Source of the DNA: an uncultured Desulfovibrio sp.
GTDB lineage: Bacteria; Desulfobacterota; Desulfovibrionia; Desulfovibrionales; Desulfovibrionaceae
Length of the DNA stretch: 64,000 nt
Assembly: GCF_944324525.1 (NCBI RefSeq)
Contig: NZ_CALUWS010000006.1
Span: forward strand, 1 to 64,000
Direction: 5' to 3'
The position numbers and the translations under genes were made by a program. The notes below the pieces were generated by a model. It was not told where the DNA came from, made no database searches, and saw nothing but the letters and a program-made list of their open reading frames with translations. Shown piece after piece: positions 8,204 through 17,903 of this stretch (its first letter is position 1; the number at the start of each line of letters is the position of its first letter).

Positions 8204-9250
8204 TCAGCGACGGCCGGCGGGCGTCCCCGATTCAGGCGCGGCCGCACGCCGCCGTGCGCCCAGCACATTGGGCAGGGCGACCCGGATGCTGCCCGCCGAC
8301 AAAAATTCCGCGGCGCTGCGCCCGGCATAGTCGCGTTCGATGCCGCCCGCGCGCAGGACAAGCCCGGCCTGCCCGCCGCCTTCCACATACATGGTCGCGC
8401 CCAGGCGCAGCGGCAGGCGCAGCAGGGCCTCGGCAAAGCTGTAGGCGTCGAGCGGTTCGCGGCAGTGCAGGAAAAGGATGCGTCCCTCGGCGTCCACGCC
8501 CACGGCGGCGATGGCGGTGCGCGGGCCGCCGGGTTTCCAGAGGATGCGACCGTCCCGGCTGATGAGCCGGTAGTTCTGCACGACGAGGCGGTAGCGGGCA
8601 AGGCGCTCCTGCCAGTCCGGCTCGTCCTTGTCGATGATGGTGGCGGCGGGCAGGGCCGCATCGTCGGGCCCGGCGACGAAGAAGGCCCCGAAACGTCGTA
8701 CCAGTCTGCGATTGTTGGCGTAGTCCCCTTCGCGCAGATAGCCGGTGCTGGTCACGCCGTCCGGCAGGTACATGCTGGCGTTGATGGCCGCCGAGAGGCC
8801 TTCGCGCTGGGCCCACTGGCGCAGGGTGAGGGGCGGATGCTTGCCGCGTCCCACGGCGCAGAGCACGAAGTCGAAATTTTCAGGGGGCAGGCGCACCACG
8901 GCCAGGCTGGGGCCCGGGCCGTCCCGCAGCGGCAGGGGCAGCTCGGCAAAGGCCAGCCCGTCTTGCTCCACCCAGGGGATGGCGGGAGCGTCACTGCTTG
9001 TTGCCGCCGATCCCGCCGGTTCCGCCGGTTCCGTCGGACTGGGGAGGGGCGGCGCTGCCGCCTCCCGCGCCGGGGCAGGCTTCCCCAGAGGCTCCGCCCG
9101 CACCGGCAGCGTCGCGCCGCAGCCAAGGCAGAGCAGCCAGGCGAAGAGGAACAGCCGGGCGCAGTGCCGCAGCGGACCGGAGCGGCGGCGGCCGGGATGG
9201 GGACGGCAGAGCGGCCGTCCGTGCGGCAGGGCGGATAGGCAGCGTTCCAT
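8204..9250 (-). CDS. Exported phosphodiester glycosidase-family protein (NAGPA/DUF2233-like)
   Basis: This 348-aa protein has an Arg-rich N-terminus, then a hydrophobic segment (LFLFAWLLCLGCG) that fits a signal peptide or anchor. A low-complexity Pro/Ala linker reaches about residue 90. From about 100 the phosphodiester glycosidase fold is recognisable (AAINASMYLPDG.., GGPRTAIAAVGVD, LRLGATMYVEGGGQAGLVL). The family cleaves sugar phosphodiesters and occurs with cell-wall polymers; the substrate here is unknown. It is divergent from folD. The start is not backed by a strong ribosome site. Confidence 0.75.
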   Translation of the reverse strand: MERCLSALPHGRPLCRPHPGRRRSGPLRHCARLFLFAWLLCLGCGATLPVRAEPLGKPAPAREAAAPPLPSPTEPAEPAGSAATSSDAPAIPWVEQDGLAFAELPLPLRDGPGPSLAVVRLPPENFDFVLCAVGRGKHPPLTLRQWAQREGLSAAINASMYLPDGVTSTGYLREGDYANNRRLVRRFGAFFVAGPDDAALPAATIIDKDEPDWQERLARYRLVVQNYRLISRDGRILWKPGGPRTAIAAVGVDAEGRILFLHCREPLDAYSFAEALLRLPLRLGATMYVEGGGQAGLVLRAGGIERDYAGRSAAEFLSAGSIRVALPNVLGARRRAAAPESGTPAGRR

Positions 9251-9409
9251 GCCCTCAGCCTACGTTTCGGGCGGGGGGAAAGCAAGTCTCTTCTGTCGGA
9301 AGGGGGCTCGCCGGGGCCATGAACGCCGACTTGAATCCGAAAGCGGAGGGAGCTATAGTATCCCCCTCATTTTTCCACAGCCCCCCCGAAAAACGAAGAG
9401 AGGTGTAAG

Positions 9410-10264
9410 ATGCTGCTGATAGACGGGAAAAAGGTGGCGCTCGAGATGCGCACGGCACTGCACAAGCTCATTGCCAAGGCCACGGCCAAGGGACGCCGCG
9501 CGCCGGGACTGGCGGTCATCCTTGTGGGGGATGACCCTGCCTCGCAGGTCTATGTGCGGAACAAGGAACGCGCCTGCAAGGAGGCGGGCATCATTTCCCT
9601 GCCCTATCACCTGCCCGCCCGCACCCGTCAGGAAGAATTGCTTGCCCTCATCGCGGACCTGAACTGCCGCAGCGACGTGGACGGCATCCTGCTCCAGCTG
9701 CCGCTGCCGCACGGGCTCAACGCCACCCAGTGCCTGCTGGCCATGAATCCGGCCAAGGACGTGGACGGCTTCCATCCCGAGAACGTGGGACGTCTGTCGT
9801 TGGGGCTGCCGGGGCTCATGTCCTGCACGCCCGCGGGGGTCATCGAACTTTTGCGCTACTACAAGCTGCCGACCCAGGGCAAGAAGGCCGTGGTGCTCGG
9901 CCGCTCGGACATCGTGGGCAAGCCGCTGGCCATGCTGCTGGGCCGTCCCGGCGAATACGGGGACGCCACGGTCACGGTCTGCCATTCCCGCACGCCGGAT
10001 CTGGCCGAGCATTGCCGGGCCGCGGATTTCATTTTTCTGGCCGTGGGCAAGCCCAAGATGCTCACCGCCGACATGGTCAGCGAAAAGGCCGTCATCATCG
10101 ACGTGGGCATCAACCGCACGCCCGAGGGCCTGTGCGGGGATGCCGACTTTGACGCCCTCAAGGACAAGGTGGCGGCCATAACGCCGGTGCCCGGCGGCGT
10201 CGGCCCCATGACCATCGCCATGCTGCTCAAGAACACCGTGCAGTCCTGGCAGGAACACTGCTGA
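9410..10264 (+). CDS. folD: FolD, methylene-THF dehydrogenase / methenyl-THF cyclohydrolase
   Basis: FolD interconverts methylene-, methenyl- and 10-formyl-THF in one-carbon metabolism in the cytoplasm. Family signatures are visible: [20 protein letters not shown] (catalytic Lys), the [12 protein letters not shown] block, [17 protein letters not shown] (NADP-binding) and [15 protein letters not shown]. At 284 aa it has normal length. The start is preceded by GAGAGGTG. Confidence 0.97.
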   Translation: MLLIDGKKVALEMRTALHKLIAKATAKGRRAPGLAVILVGDDPASQVYVRNKERACKEAGIISLPYHLPARTRQEELLALIADLNCRSDVDGILLQLPLPHGLNATQCLLAMNPAKDVDGFHPENVGRLSLGLPGLMSCTPAGVIELLRYYKLPTQGKKAVVLGRSDIVGKPLAMLLGRPGEYGDATVTVCHSRTPDLAEHCRAADFIFLAVGKPKMLTADMVSEKAVIIDVGINRTPEGLCGDADFDALKDKVAAITPVPGGVGPMTIAMLLKNTVQSWQEHC

Positions 10265-10305
10265 GATCGCCGTCTATCCGTCATATTCAGCCATAAGGAC
10301 TCATC

Positions 10306-11478
10306 ATGCGCCTGTTGAGCGTCTGGAAACATTGCTTCGGCTCCGGTTTCCTGGAGTATGAAGGCCGGGCCGACCGGGAAGAATTCTGGCTGTTCTCCCT
10401 GCTGGCCCTGCCGCTGGCCGTTTTGCTCGTCTGGCTCATGCTGGCGCTGGATCAGATGTTCCCCGGCCTCTGGGCACAGCCCCTGCCCGCCGGGGAGGAG
10501 ATCCCGCGTCTGCTGCTGCGCCTGCTGCTGCTGATCATCTGGCTCGGCCTGCTGACGCCGGCCGTCTGCGTGACCATCCGGCGTCTGCACGACATGGACG
10601 CCAGCGGGCGCTGGGTCATCGCCGCGCTGGTGCCGGGCATCGCCGCGCTGTGCTGCTGGCTGCTGACGTCCTGGCAGGTCGTTGCCGGGGAGCTGCCGCT
10701 CATGGTGCTGAAGATCTGCGCCGGCGGACTGGCCGTACTGGAAGCGCTGGCCGTGGTGTCGTTGGGCCTGGTCTTTCTGGGCGACGGGACGCACGGGAAC
10801 AACCGCTTCGGTGAAGATCCGCTGGGCCGCATGCCGCAGCATCTGCCGCCGACGGACGTCAACGGCGTCCCCCTGGATCTGGAGGATGACGAGGCCGACG
10901 AGGTCATCGACCTTGACGGCGTGGCGTCGCCCGAATGGCATGACGTGCCGCGTGTGGAGCTGGACAAGGAAACGGAGGAAGAGCTGCGTGCCGGCACGCT
11001 GGCCCGGGAGGCCGCGCCCGCCGTGCAGGACGTGGTGAAGGTCAACGTGCCGGAAAGCCCCGCGCCCGCCGCGGAAGGCCCGACCCCCACGGAAGCCTTT
11101 GCCCAGATGGTCGCCCAGGCGCTGCAGAAGACGGCCGTAGGGGCCGCCGTGGCCGCCGGAGCGCAGACCGCGGCCGCTCCGGCTGCTCCCGCCGCCCCGG
11201 CCGCGCCGATCCCTCCCGCCAATCGTGGCCGTGGCGACTGGCCGCCTGCGGACATGACGCCGGAGGAAATGTCGCTGGCTTCACATTCCTTGCAGGACCT
11301 GGCCGCTCAGGTGGACCCGGCCGAGGACGAGGAGCTGGTGGACTCCCTGCTGGAAGAGATGGAACAGGCCGAGGACGCTCGCCGTGAAGCGGACTGCATC
11401 CGGCCCGGGCAGACCGTGACGCAGGCCATGCAGCGTCTGGAAGCCAATGAAGCGGGCCCGGCCAAACCCAAGCGCTGA
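10306..11478 (+). CDS. DUF805-type membrane protein with long acidic Ala/Pro tail
   Basis: Residues 1-165 form a DUF805 domain: FEYEGRADREEFW-like start (LEYEGRADREEFWLF), then several membrane segments and a TIRRLHDMDASGRW motif typical of the family. Residues about 170-390 are a soluble, acidic tail with Ala/Pro-rich low complexity (around 285) and predicted helical segments. The function is not known; DUF805 proteins are inner-membrane proteins. The tail is much longer than the usual 120-160 aa family member, so it is a fusion or an expanded variant. Its 3' end overlaps the next gene by 32 bases. Confidence 0.75.
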   Translation: MRLLSVWKHCFGSGFLEYEGRADREEFWLFSLLALPLAVLLVWLMLALDQMFPGLWAQPLPAGEEIPRLLLRLLLLIIWLGLLTPAVCVTIRRLHDMDASGRWVIAALVPGIAALCCWLLTSWQVVAGELPLMVLKICAGGLAVLEALAVVSLGLVFLGDGTHGNNRFGEDPLGRMPQHLPPTDVNGVPLDLEDDEADEVIDLDGVASPEWHDVPRVELDKETEEELRAGTLAREAAPAVQDVVKVNVPESPAPAAEGPTPTEAFAQMVAQALQKTAVGAAVAAGAQTAAAPAAPAAPAAPIPPANRGRGDWPPADMTPEEMSLASHSLQDLAAQVDPAEDEELVDSLLEEMEQAEDARREADCIRPGQTVTQAMQRLEANEAGPAKPKR

Positions 11479-12058
11479 GTCCTCGCCGTTGCGGCGCTGG
11501 GGGATCTTTTGCCTTTGCCTGCTGTGGTGGGGAGGGGGAGCGGTCGCTCCCTGTCCCGCCGCGGACGGGCAGTTTGCCCCTGTGCCGCCGGAGGCCGCCC
11601 TCACGTTTCCCCGCCTGCTCCCGGTCATGCCGGGCAAGGAGCAGGAATGCGGGGATATGCTGCGTGCGGCGGGCATCCAGACCACGGGACTGGAATTCCT
11701 TTTCTGCCGCCGGGAAGGGCCGGACGGACAGCAGCGCCTCACCGCCCGCTATCGGGTGCGCGGCAGCGACGCGGCCGCTGTGGAGCAGGTGCTGCGCGAA
11801 CGATGTCACATGGGGGCGCTCGTGCGTTCGCTTGGCATCTGGGGCGTGCCGGACGGCGGGGAAGGGCGGCTGTCTCTTGCGGCGCTGCGTGCCTCCCTGC
11901 CGAAAAAATGGGCGTTGCCCGCGGATGCTCAGGCATGCGTCAGCATGGGGGAGGTGCCGCAGTCCGGCACGTTCGCTCCCGACAGGACGGCTTGGGCGGG
12001 CATCGCCTGGTTTGCCGTGCGGGTGGACGTCCCTCTGGACGTCGGACGGCCGGACTGA
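11447..12058 (+). CDS. Unrecognised exported protein
   Basis: This 203-aa protein was not recognised. It starts inside the last codons of the DUF805 gene, in another frame, which suggests translational coupling. Residues 15-40 form a signal peptide (RRWGIFCLCLLWWGGGAVA ending near PCPAADG), so the mature part is probably periplasmic. The remainder has three scattered Cys and no membrane segment. Overlap with the DUF805 gene is the only functional hint. Confidence 0.6.
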   Translation: MKRARPNPSAESSPLRRWGIFCLCLLWWGGGAVAPCPAADGQFAPVPPEAALTFPRLLPVMPGKEQECGDMLRAAGIQTTGLEFLFCRREGPDGQQRLTARYRVRGSDAAAVEQVLRERCHMGALVRSLGIWGVPDGGEGRLSLAALRASLPKKWALPADAQACVSMGEVPQSGTFAPDRTAWAGIAWFAVRVDVPLDVGRPD

Positions 12059-12059
12059 G

Positions 12060-12649
12060 CGGCCTGGCCCCGTCTTTCTTTCTCTCTCCCTCCCCCTCCC
12101 TCTCTTCTGTATGTTGGGGGAAAGGGGGGCCCCTCGCTCTGCTGTCGATGCCTGTAAGGCCTTACGGCCTAACAGGCACGGCCCTTCGGGCCGCCATTCG
12201 GTCGCGCTCTGCTGTCGATGCCCGTAACTCCTGCGTCGCCTAGGGCCAGCTAACGCAAATTTTACATATTATTTTCAATAGATAAGGCAACTCATTTATA
12301 TAAACTCCGCTTGCCCTCAGGGGGGAGGCTGCCTCGTCCTCGGTATCCTCCCCTGATAAAAGCGCGCTGGGGAAGGGATGGGGGGCTTGGGGGAAGGGAA
12401 ACCGCTCCCGCGCAGGCGGAGGGGTTTCCCTTCCCCCCAAAACAGGCGACGAATAGTGTTAACAGGCCCTAACGGGCACGGCCCTCGGGCCGCCATTCGG
12501 TCGCGCTCTGCTGTCGATGCCCGTAAGGGACTCGCTATCCTTCCCCCCAAGCCCTCCACCTCGCGGGCGGGCTGCCTGTTGACGCCCGACGTGGGAAAGC
12601 GTACACAAAAGACTAACAAGCGTTAGGAAACTTCCCAGCGAGGCAAAGC
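12060..12649. repeat. Family 1 repeat flanked by inverted fragments of the same family
   Basis: A central copy lies at 12238-12470: left end CTAGGGCCAGCTAACGCA, then AATTTTACATATTATTTTCAAT, TAAAAGCGCGCTGGGGAAGG, and the right end AGTGTTAACAGG at 12455-12466. Reverse-oriented fragments of its right-hand module (CTCTGCTGTCGATGCC..) flank it at about 12115-12237 (two tandem copies) and 12471-12535. The 591-base gap holds no supported gene except the cheW leader at its end. Confidence 0.7.
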
Positions 12650-13123
12650 ATGCAGACGGCCGGCACCGGCCTATCCGGGGTCATCCAATTCGGAACATTC
12701 TATCTTGATGGCCAGCTTTTCGGCGTGGACATCCTCAAGATGCGGGAGATCCTCCTGCCGCAGGACATGACGCGCGTCCCGCGTGCCGGACAAGAGATGG
12801 AAGGCGTCATCAATCTACGCGGGCTGGTCATCCCCGTGGTCAGTCTGCGGGCCCGTCTGGGCATCCCCCGCCGGCCGTACGACAAGCAGACGCGCATCAT
12901 CAATATGGAAATCAACGGCATGGTGGTGGGCTTCCTTGTGGATTCCATCGGCCATGTGCACAGCTATGCCGCCAGCGAGATCAAGGAACCGCCTTCGCTT
13001 TACGGCGGCGGAGAGATCGAGGCCATTTCCGGGATGGTCATCACCGGGGCGGGGATGCTGGTCGTGCTGGATACGGCGCACCTTGTCTGTACGGACAGCC
13101 TGCGGCAGGCGCTGGACTGCTGA
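12650..13123 (+). CDS. cheW: CheW-like chemotaxis coupling protein
   Basis: CheW couples chemoreceptors to CheA at the membrane. The 157-aa protein is a single CheW domain with [39 protein letters not shown] and [10 protein letters not shown]. No receptor or CheA gene is adjacent, so it is an orphan that could serve a remote array. ATG 12650 follows a weak GAGG site. The stop is followed after one base by the TetR gene. Confidence 0.9.
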   Translation: MQTAGTGLSGVIQFGTFYLDGQLFGVDILKMREILLPQDMTRVPRAGQEMEGVINLRGLVIPVVSLRARLGIPRRPYDKQTRIINMEINGMVVGFLVDSIGHVHSYAASEIKEPPSLYGGGEIEAISGMVITGAGMLVVLDTAHLVCTDSLRQALDC

Positions 13124-13124
13124 G

Positions 13125-13700
13125 ATGTCCGCCCGGGACATTCGGCTGGCGGCCGTCCGGCTCTTCGGGGAGCACGGCTATGCGGCCACGCCGCTCTCGG
13201 CCATCGCGGCCGCCGTGGGCATCAAGGCCCCCTCGCTTTACGCGCATTTCCGCAGCAAGGAAGATCTGTTCCGTACCGTTTTCGATGAGGCGGTGGATGT
13301 GGAGCTCCAGGAACTCATGGCCGCCGTGACGCCGGAGGCGTCCGTCGCGGACGGTCTGCAGCGCTACCTCGAAGAGACGGCGGGCCGCTTCGAGCGCACC
13401 GTGCATCTGCCTTTCCTCCTGCGGAGCATCTATCTGCCGCCGGCGTCGCTGGCGGCGCATATCCGCGAGCGGGACAAGGTCTTTTCCGCCGAGCTGGTCC
13501 GGCGGGTGGAGCAGGCGTTGCTCAGGCAGACGGCGAGCGCGCCGCTGGGCATGCCGCCGGCTGAGGCCGCGCTCGCCTTCACCGGCATGTTGCGGGGGAT
13601 CCACGCTGAATTGCTGTACGCCGGGCCGGGGCCGGCACAGCGACTGACCCAGGCGCTCTGGCGGGCGTACGCCCGCGCCCTGCGGCCGGACAGAGCGTGA
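13125..13700 (+). CDS. TetR/AcrR-family transcriptional regulator
   Basis: This 191-aa protein has an N-terminal TetR helix-turn-helix ([38 protein letters not shown]) and a C-terminal ligand domain. It starts one base after the cheW stop, so the two are probably cotranscribed; no target operator was identified. The start codon ATG 13125 gives exactly the family N-terminus. Confidence 0.9.
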   Translation: MSARDIRLAAVRLFGEHGYAATPLSAIAAAVGIKAPSLYAHFRSKEDLFRTVFDEAVDVELQELMAAVTPEASVADGLQRYLEETAGRFERTVHLPFLLRSIYLPPASLAAHIRERDKVFSAELVRRVEQALLRQTASAPLGMPPAEAALAFTGMLRGIHAELLYAGPGPAQRLTQALWRAYARALRPDRA

Positions 13701-13716
13701 TGGCCGACTGGCCGGC

Positions 13717-14352
13717 TCAGGCGGGCGGATCTTCCAGCAGGCTGCATTCCGCCCGGCCGTCGGTGCGGCCGGCCAGCAGGGCCGAGAATTCGTCCCAGCG
13801 CGCGCGGGGCAGGCTGATGGTCAGGCTGGCGGCGGCATCATAGCTTTCTTCCAGCAGTCGGGCCTCCACATCGGGCAGCAGACGGTGCAGCCTGTCCAGG
13901 TGGGCGAACTCCACGCGGACACAGGCGCGGCAGCGGGGGACGCGCTCCTCCTGCGGCAGATCGGCCAGTACGGCGCGCACGCTGTCCTGATAGGCGCGCA
14001 CGAGGCCGCCCGTGCCCAGCTTGACGCCGCCGAACCAGCGCGTCACCACGACGCAGAGCTCGCCCACGCCGCAGTGCAGCAGGATCTGCAGCATGGGCCG
14101 GCCGGCAGTACCGTGGGGCTCGCCGTCGTCGGAAAAGCCGATCTCCGCCGTCTGTTCCGGCGGGCCGGCCACATAGGCCCAGCAGTTGTGGGTGGCGTCG
14201 GCATGCTCGGTGCGGATGCGCTCCACGAAGGCCCGCGCTTCGGCATGGCCGGTGGTGCGGGCGCAGTGCGCCAGAAAGCGGCTGCGGCGGATGACGAGCT
14301 CGGCCTGATGCGGCTGATCGGGAAAAACGGCGGGGACAGGGTAGCGGCTCAT
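13717..14352 (-). CDS. IMPACT/YigZ-family protein (UPF0029)
   Basis: This 211-aa cytoplasmic protein has the YigZ signatures THNCWAYVAG, GFSDDGEPHGTAGRPMLQ and VVVTRWFGGVKLGTGGLVRAY, then a DUF1949-like C-terminal part. Relatives bind ribosomes or RNA; the exact role is not established. ATG 14352 (MSRYPVPAVF) matches the family start; the 28-residue upstream extension does not. It converges with the TetR gene, 16 bases away. Confidence 0.88.
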   Translation of the reverse strand: MSRYPVPAVFPDQPHQAELVIRRSRFLAHCARTTGHAEARAFVERIRTEHADATHNCWAYVAGPPEQTAEIGFSDDGEPHGTAGRPMLQILLHCGVGELCVVVTRWFGGVKLGTGGLVRAYQDSVRAVLADLPQEERVPRCRACVRVEFAHLDRLHRLLPDVEARLLEESYDAAASLTISLPRARWDEFSALLAGRTDGRAECSLLEDPPA

Positions 14353-14519
14353 GCAAAAAGGCCCTTGCGCCGGCAGGGCCGGTCGCGCGTGACAGGTTGG
14401 CCCGGCTTGTATAGCCCGTCGCCGCCGTTCTGACAAGTTGCGTCCCGGCGCGCGGACGCGTAAGAAAAAAATGGGTTTTCGGAAAAAAAGACTTTACAAG
14501 GCTGGTGGATTCCATTAAA

Positions 14520-14534
14520 CAGGAATTGTTCCTG
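14520..14534. promoter_or_regulatory. Palindrome in the rubrerythrin promoter region
   Basis: CAGGAA-TTG-TTCCTG is a perfect inverted repeat 33 bases before the rbr start, in an AT-richer leader. A peroxide-responsive (PerR-type) control of rubrerythrin is known in Desulfovibrio relatives, but this site does not match the usual PerR consensus, so the regulator is open. Confidence 0.35.
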
Positions 14535-14566
14535 ATAACGACAACACTTTTTGAAGGAGACATACC

Positions 14567-15079
14567 ATGAGCAAGACCCAGGAAAATCTGATGGCCGCTT
14601 TTGCCGGCGAATCCCAGGCCAACCGCAAATATCTCGCCTTTGCCGCCGTGGCGGACAAGGAAGGCATGCCCCAGGTGGCCAAGCTCTTCCGCGCCGCTGC
14701 CGCCGCCGAGACCATCCATGCCCATGCCCATCTGAAGAACGCCGGCCACATCGGCACCACCGAGGAGAACCTCAAGGCCGCCATCGAAGGCGAGACCTAT
14801 GAGTTCACCAAGATGTACCCCGAAATGATCAAGGACGCCGAGGCCGAAGGCAACACCGCCGTGGCCAAGTACTTCGACTTCGCCAACAAGGTGGAAGAAG
14901 TGCACGCCAATCTGTACAAGAAGGCCCTCGCCGATCCCAAGGGTCTGGCCTCCACCGACTACTATGTGTGCCGCGTCTGTGGCTACACCCACGAAGGTCC
15001 CTGCGATTCCTGTCCCGTGTGCGGCGGCGGTGCCGCGGCTTTCTTCAAGGTGGACGACACCTGCTGCCTGAACAAGTAA
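14567..15079 (+). CDS. rbr: Rubrerythrin
   Basis: Rubrerythrin is a cytoplasmic NADH/rubredoxin-linked peroxidase of anaerobes. The N-terminal four-helix diiron domain carries Glu/His ligands (FAGESQANRKYLAFA, AAETIHAHAH, EVHANLYKKAL). The C-terminal rubredoxin-like domain has CRVCG and CPVCGG Cys pairs. At 170 aa it is shorter than the 191-aa D. vulgaris protein but complete; it ends with an extra Cys pair (DDTCCLNK). A GAAGGAG site precedes the start and a terminator follows. Confidence 0.96.
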   Translation: MSKTQENLMAAFAGESQANRKYLAFAAVADKEGMPQVAKLFRAAAAAETIHAHAHLKNAGHIGTTEENLKAAIEGETYEFTKMYPEMIKDAEAEGNTAVAKYFDFANKVEEVHANLYKKALADPKGLASTDYYVCRVCGYTHEGPCDSCPVCGGGAAAFFKVDDTCCLNK

Positions 15080-15118
15080 TGCCGTCGAGCCGTCAAGGCT
15101 CCTGACGGACGATATGTG

Positions 15119-15157
15119 CGGCGCATGCGGCTTCCCGGCCGTGTGCGCCGTCTTTTT
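15119..15157 (+). terminator. Terminator after rubrerythrin
   Basis: CGGCGCA..GCGGC - TTCCC - GGCCG..TGCGCCG is followed by TCTTTTT, 40 bases after the rbr stop. Confidence 0.75.
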
Positions 15158-15268
15158 CCGTACGGAGCGGCAGCCCGGGGCCGCATTGCAATTTGAGGGG
15201 AAAGCGGGCAAGATGCGTATTCCACCCGTGCCGCATCCAGACGGCCGGGCGATCAGGAGGCCTTATCC

Positions 15269-16570
15269 ATGCGTACCATATCTGTTTTGTGCGGCGCTCT
15301 GCTGAGTCTGGCGCTGCTGGGCGGCGGGGCCCCGGCCTTTGCCGCCGCCGCGTCTTCGCCCGAGAGCAAATACGAGGATCTGCGGCGCTTCAGCCAGGTT
15401 CTCGATCTGGTGGAGCGCAACTACGTCAAGGACGTGACGCGCGCGGACCTCATCAACGGCGCGCTCAAGGGCATGCTGTCGGCGCTCGATCCGCATTCCA
15501 CCTTCATGACGCCGGAAGAATACAAGGAGATGCACGAGAACACCGCCGGAGAGTTTTTTGGCGTCGGTATCGAAATGACGCTGGAAAACGGTCAGGTGAC
15601 CGTGCTCACGCCCATTGACGATACCCCGGCCTTCCGTGCGGGGGTGCAGCCCGGCGACCTCATCCTTTCCATCAATGGCCAGCCCACGCAGGAGCTTTCC
15701 CTGTCCGAGGTGGCTTCCCGCATCCGCGGCCCCAAGGGGACGGAAGTGGAGCTCACTCTGCTGCGCACCAACTCCAAGACGCCGCATACCGTGCGCATCG
15801 TGCGGGACGCCATCCCGCTGGTGAGCGTCAAGTCCCGCAAGCTGGAGGACGGCTATTACTGGGTGCGGCTCTCGCGCTTCGCCGAGCCGACGGCCGACGA
15901 GCTGCGCAAGGCGCTGACGCAGGCCGTCAAGGACAGCAAGCGGGAAGGCCTGCGCGGCATCGTCCTTGATTTGCGCAACAACCCCGGCGGCCTGCTGGAT
16001 CAGGCCGTGGAAGTGGCGGACATGTTCCTGTCTTCCGGGGACATCGTTTCCATCAAGGGGCGCGACAGCGCCATGCAGCGCGTGTATTCGGCCCGGAAGC
16101 AGCCCGAGGACATGGCCGACGTGCCGCTGGTGGTGCTCATCAATGCCGGCTCGGCTTCGGCTTCGGAGATCGTGGCCGGGGCGTTGCGCGACCACAAGCG
16201 GGCCCTCATCGTGGGCGAACGCTCCTTCGGCAAGGGCTCGGTGCAGAATCTTATCCCGCTGATGGACAAGTCCGGCCTCAAGCTGACCGTGGCGCTGTAC
16301 TACACGCCCAATGGCAGCTCCATCCAGGCGGAGGGCATCGTGCCGGATGTGGACGTGCCCTTTGAAGCGCCGCGCGAACAGGACAAGGAGGCCGAGCGCT
16401 TCCTCGTGCGGGAAAAAGACCTCAACCGGCATCTGGAGAACGGCAAGCAGACCGCCAAGGGCAAGGACAAGACGGCCAATGAAGGGCGCGAACAGCTTGA
16501 GCGGGACAACCAGCTGCGCATGGCCCTCAATCTGGTGAAGAGCCTGCCCCGGATGCGCACCATCAAGTAG
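15269..16570 (+). CDS. ctpA: S41-family C-terminal processing protease (Ctp)
   Basis: This 433-aa periplasmic serine protease has a signal peptide at residues 1-26 and a PDZ domain at about 90-175 (GEFFGVGIEM, PAFRAGVQPGDLILSINGQP). The S41 domain has the catalytic Ser in NAGSASASEIVAGAL and the Lys in GERSFGKGSVQ. The C-terminal 70 residues are charged. The family trims proteins at their C-termini, for example in cell-wall hydrolase control. CAGGAGG precedes ATG 15269. It is followed after 12 bases by a polysaccharide deacetylase-like gene, the common pairing with a cell-envelope function. Confidence 0.93.
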   Translation: MRTISVLCGALLSLALLGGGAPAFAAAASSPESKYEDLRRFSQVLDLVERNYVKDVTRADLINGALKGMLSALDPHSTFMTPEEYKEMHENTAGEFFGVGIEMTLENGQVTVLTPIDDTPAFRAGVQPGDLILSINGQPTQELSLSEVASRIRGPKGTEVELTLLRTNSKTPHTVRIVRDAIPLVSVKSRKLEDGYYWVRLSRFAEPTADELRKALTQAVKDSKREGLRGIVLDLRNNPGGLLDQAVEVADMFLSSGDIVSIKGRDSAMQRVYSARKQPEDMADVPLVVLINAGSASASEIVAGALRDHKRALIVGERSFGKGSVQNLIPLMDKSGLKLTVALYYTPNGSSIQAEGIVPDVDVPFEAPREQDKEAERFLVREKDLNRHLENGKQTAKGKDKTANEGREQLERDNQLRMALNLVKSLPRMRTIK

Positions 16571-16582
16571 CGGCCGCCGGTC

Positions 16583-17815
16583 ATGCTGGAAATGGGCAGT
16601 TCCGCCGGAACACGCCGGACAGCGGAAGGGCGCGCGCAAGCATGGCGTCTGCTGCTCTTCGGCGTGCTCTGGTTCGGCCTGTCGCTGGCTGTCGGGATCT
16701 GGGCGCTGGGGCTGGAAGGCCCCCGCGCTCCCCGGCTGCTGCCGGGACAGGATGGCCTGCACCTGCAGGCCCTGCGGCAGCGCGCCTTTCTGGCCGTTCT
16801 CGAGCGGGCGGCGGAAGGCGTGCCCCATACCCGTTTGCGTCAGGTATCCCGCCCCGGCGACGCGGTGCCGGAGTACGTCATGGAAGGGGTGAGCGCCCCT
16901 TTGCGTCTGGCTCTGGGCATGCAGGAACGGGTGGAGGTCTGGCGTCGCTCCCTGCATCCGGGGGCGGAGTCCCCCCTGCTGCAGCCTGGCGGGGAGCCGC
17001 GCCTCGTCTGGCGGGACGACGGCAGCCTGGAAGCCTGCATCAACGAGCAGGCCGTCCTGCGCATCCGCTTCCCGGGGCATGAGGCCCGGCTCGGCGCGCT
17101 GGCCAGGCCGCTGGGGCCTGCCTCGCTGGTCATCGTCATCGACGACATGGGGCAGCGTCTGGATACGGCGGAGCAGCTTGCCGCCCTGCCGTTCCCGGTG
17201 AACTTCGCCATCTGGCCCCATGCGCGGCGGGCGGACGACGTGGAACGGCTGGCCCGGGAGCGCGGCCTTGACGTCATCGTGCATCTGCCCATGCAGCCCT
17301 TGCGTCGCGAGGGCGGCAAACAACCCGACGCCGGGCCGCATGCCCTGACGGAAAGCATGAGCGCAGCCGAGATGCGCGCCGTGCTGGATGCCGCCTTCAC
17401 GCGTCTGCCCACGGCCATCGGCTTCAATAACCACATGGGCTCGCGCTTCACCGGCAGCCGCAACGGCTGCCGCCTGCTGTGCAGCCTGCTGCGCGGACAG
17501 GGGCTGTTTGTGCTGGACAGCATGACGCAAAACCATTCCGTGCTCTGCAAGGAAGCCCTGCAGCAGGGCCTCGTGGGGGCCGAGCGCAGCGTCTTTCTGG
17601 ACAATGAACGCAAGGTCCCGGCCATCCTGGCCGCTCTGGACATCGCGGCCGCCAAAGCGCAACGCCACGGCGTGGCCATCGCCATCGGCCATCCCTACCC
17701 GGAGACCGTGCAGGCGCTGCGGGAGTGGCCCGTGGCCGCCGGACGCGAGGGCGTTGCCGTGGTGTCGCTGCGGCGGCTGGTCTGGCACCTGGCCGTGGCC
17801 CCCGGCAGACGCTGA
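16583..17815 (+). CDS. Divergent polysaccharide deacetylase-family protein (YibQ-like)
   Basis: This 410-aa protein has an N-terminal membrane segment (residues 16-38) and, from about 175, the divergent deacetylase fold (SLVIVIDDMGQ, VNFAIWPHA, VIVHLPMQP, GFNNHMGSRFT, VAIAIGHPYPET). The NodB-like metal-binding His/Asp positions can be picked out, but activity is unproven for this subgroup. It lies directly behind ctpA, a frequent arrangement that suggests a shared envelope role. Confidence 0.85.
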   Translation: MLEMGSSAGTRRTAEGRAQAWRLLLFGVLWFGLSLAVGIWALGLEGPRAPRLLPGQDGLHLQALRQRAFLAVLERAAEGVPHTRLRQVSRPGDAVPEYVMEGVSAPLRLALGMQERVEVWRRSLHPGAESPLLQPGGEPRLVWRDDGSLEACINEQAVLRIRFPGHEARLGALARPLGPASLVIVIDDMGQRLDTAEQLAALPFPVNFAIWPHARRADDVERLARERGLDVIVHLPMQPLRREGGKQPDAGPHALTESMSAAEMRAVLDAAFTRLPTAIGFNNHMGSRFTGSRNGCRLLCSLLRGQGLFVLDSMTQNHSVLCKEALQQGLVGAERSVFLDNERKVPAILAALDIAAAKAQRHGVAIAIGHPYPETVQALREWPVAAGREGVAVVSLRRLVWHLAVAPGRR

Positions 17816-17903
17816 TCTTTCTTCCGGACGTGTGCCCGCTCACGGCGTGCGCCTGTCCGGCGTGTCATACTGACACACGTACACGCAACATTACGGAGGT
17901 CTT

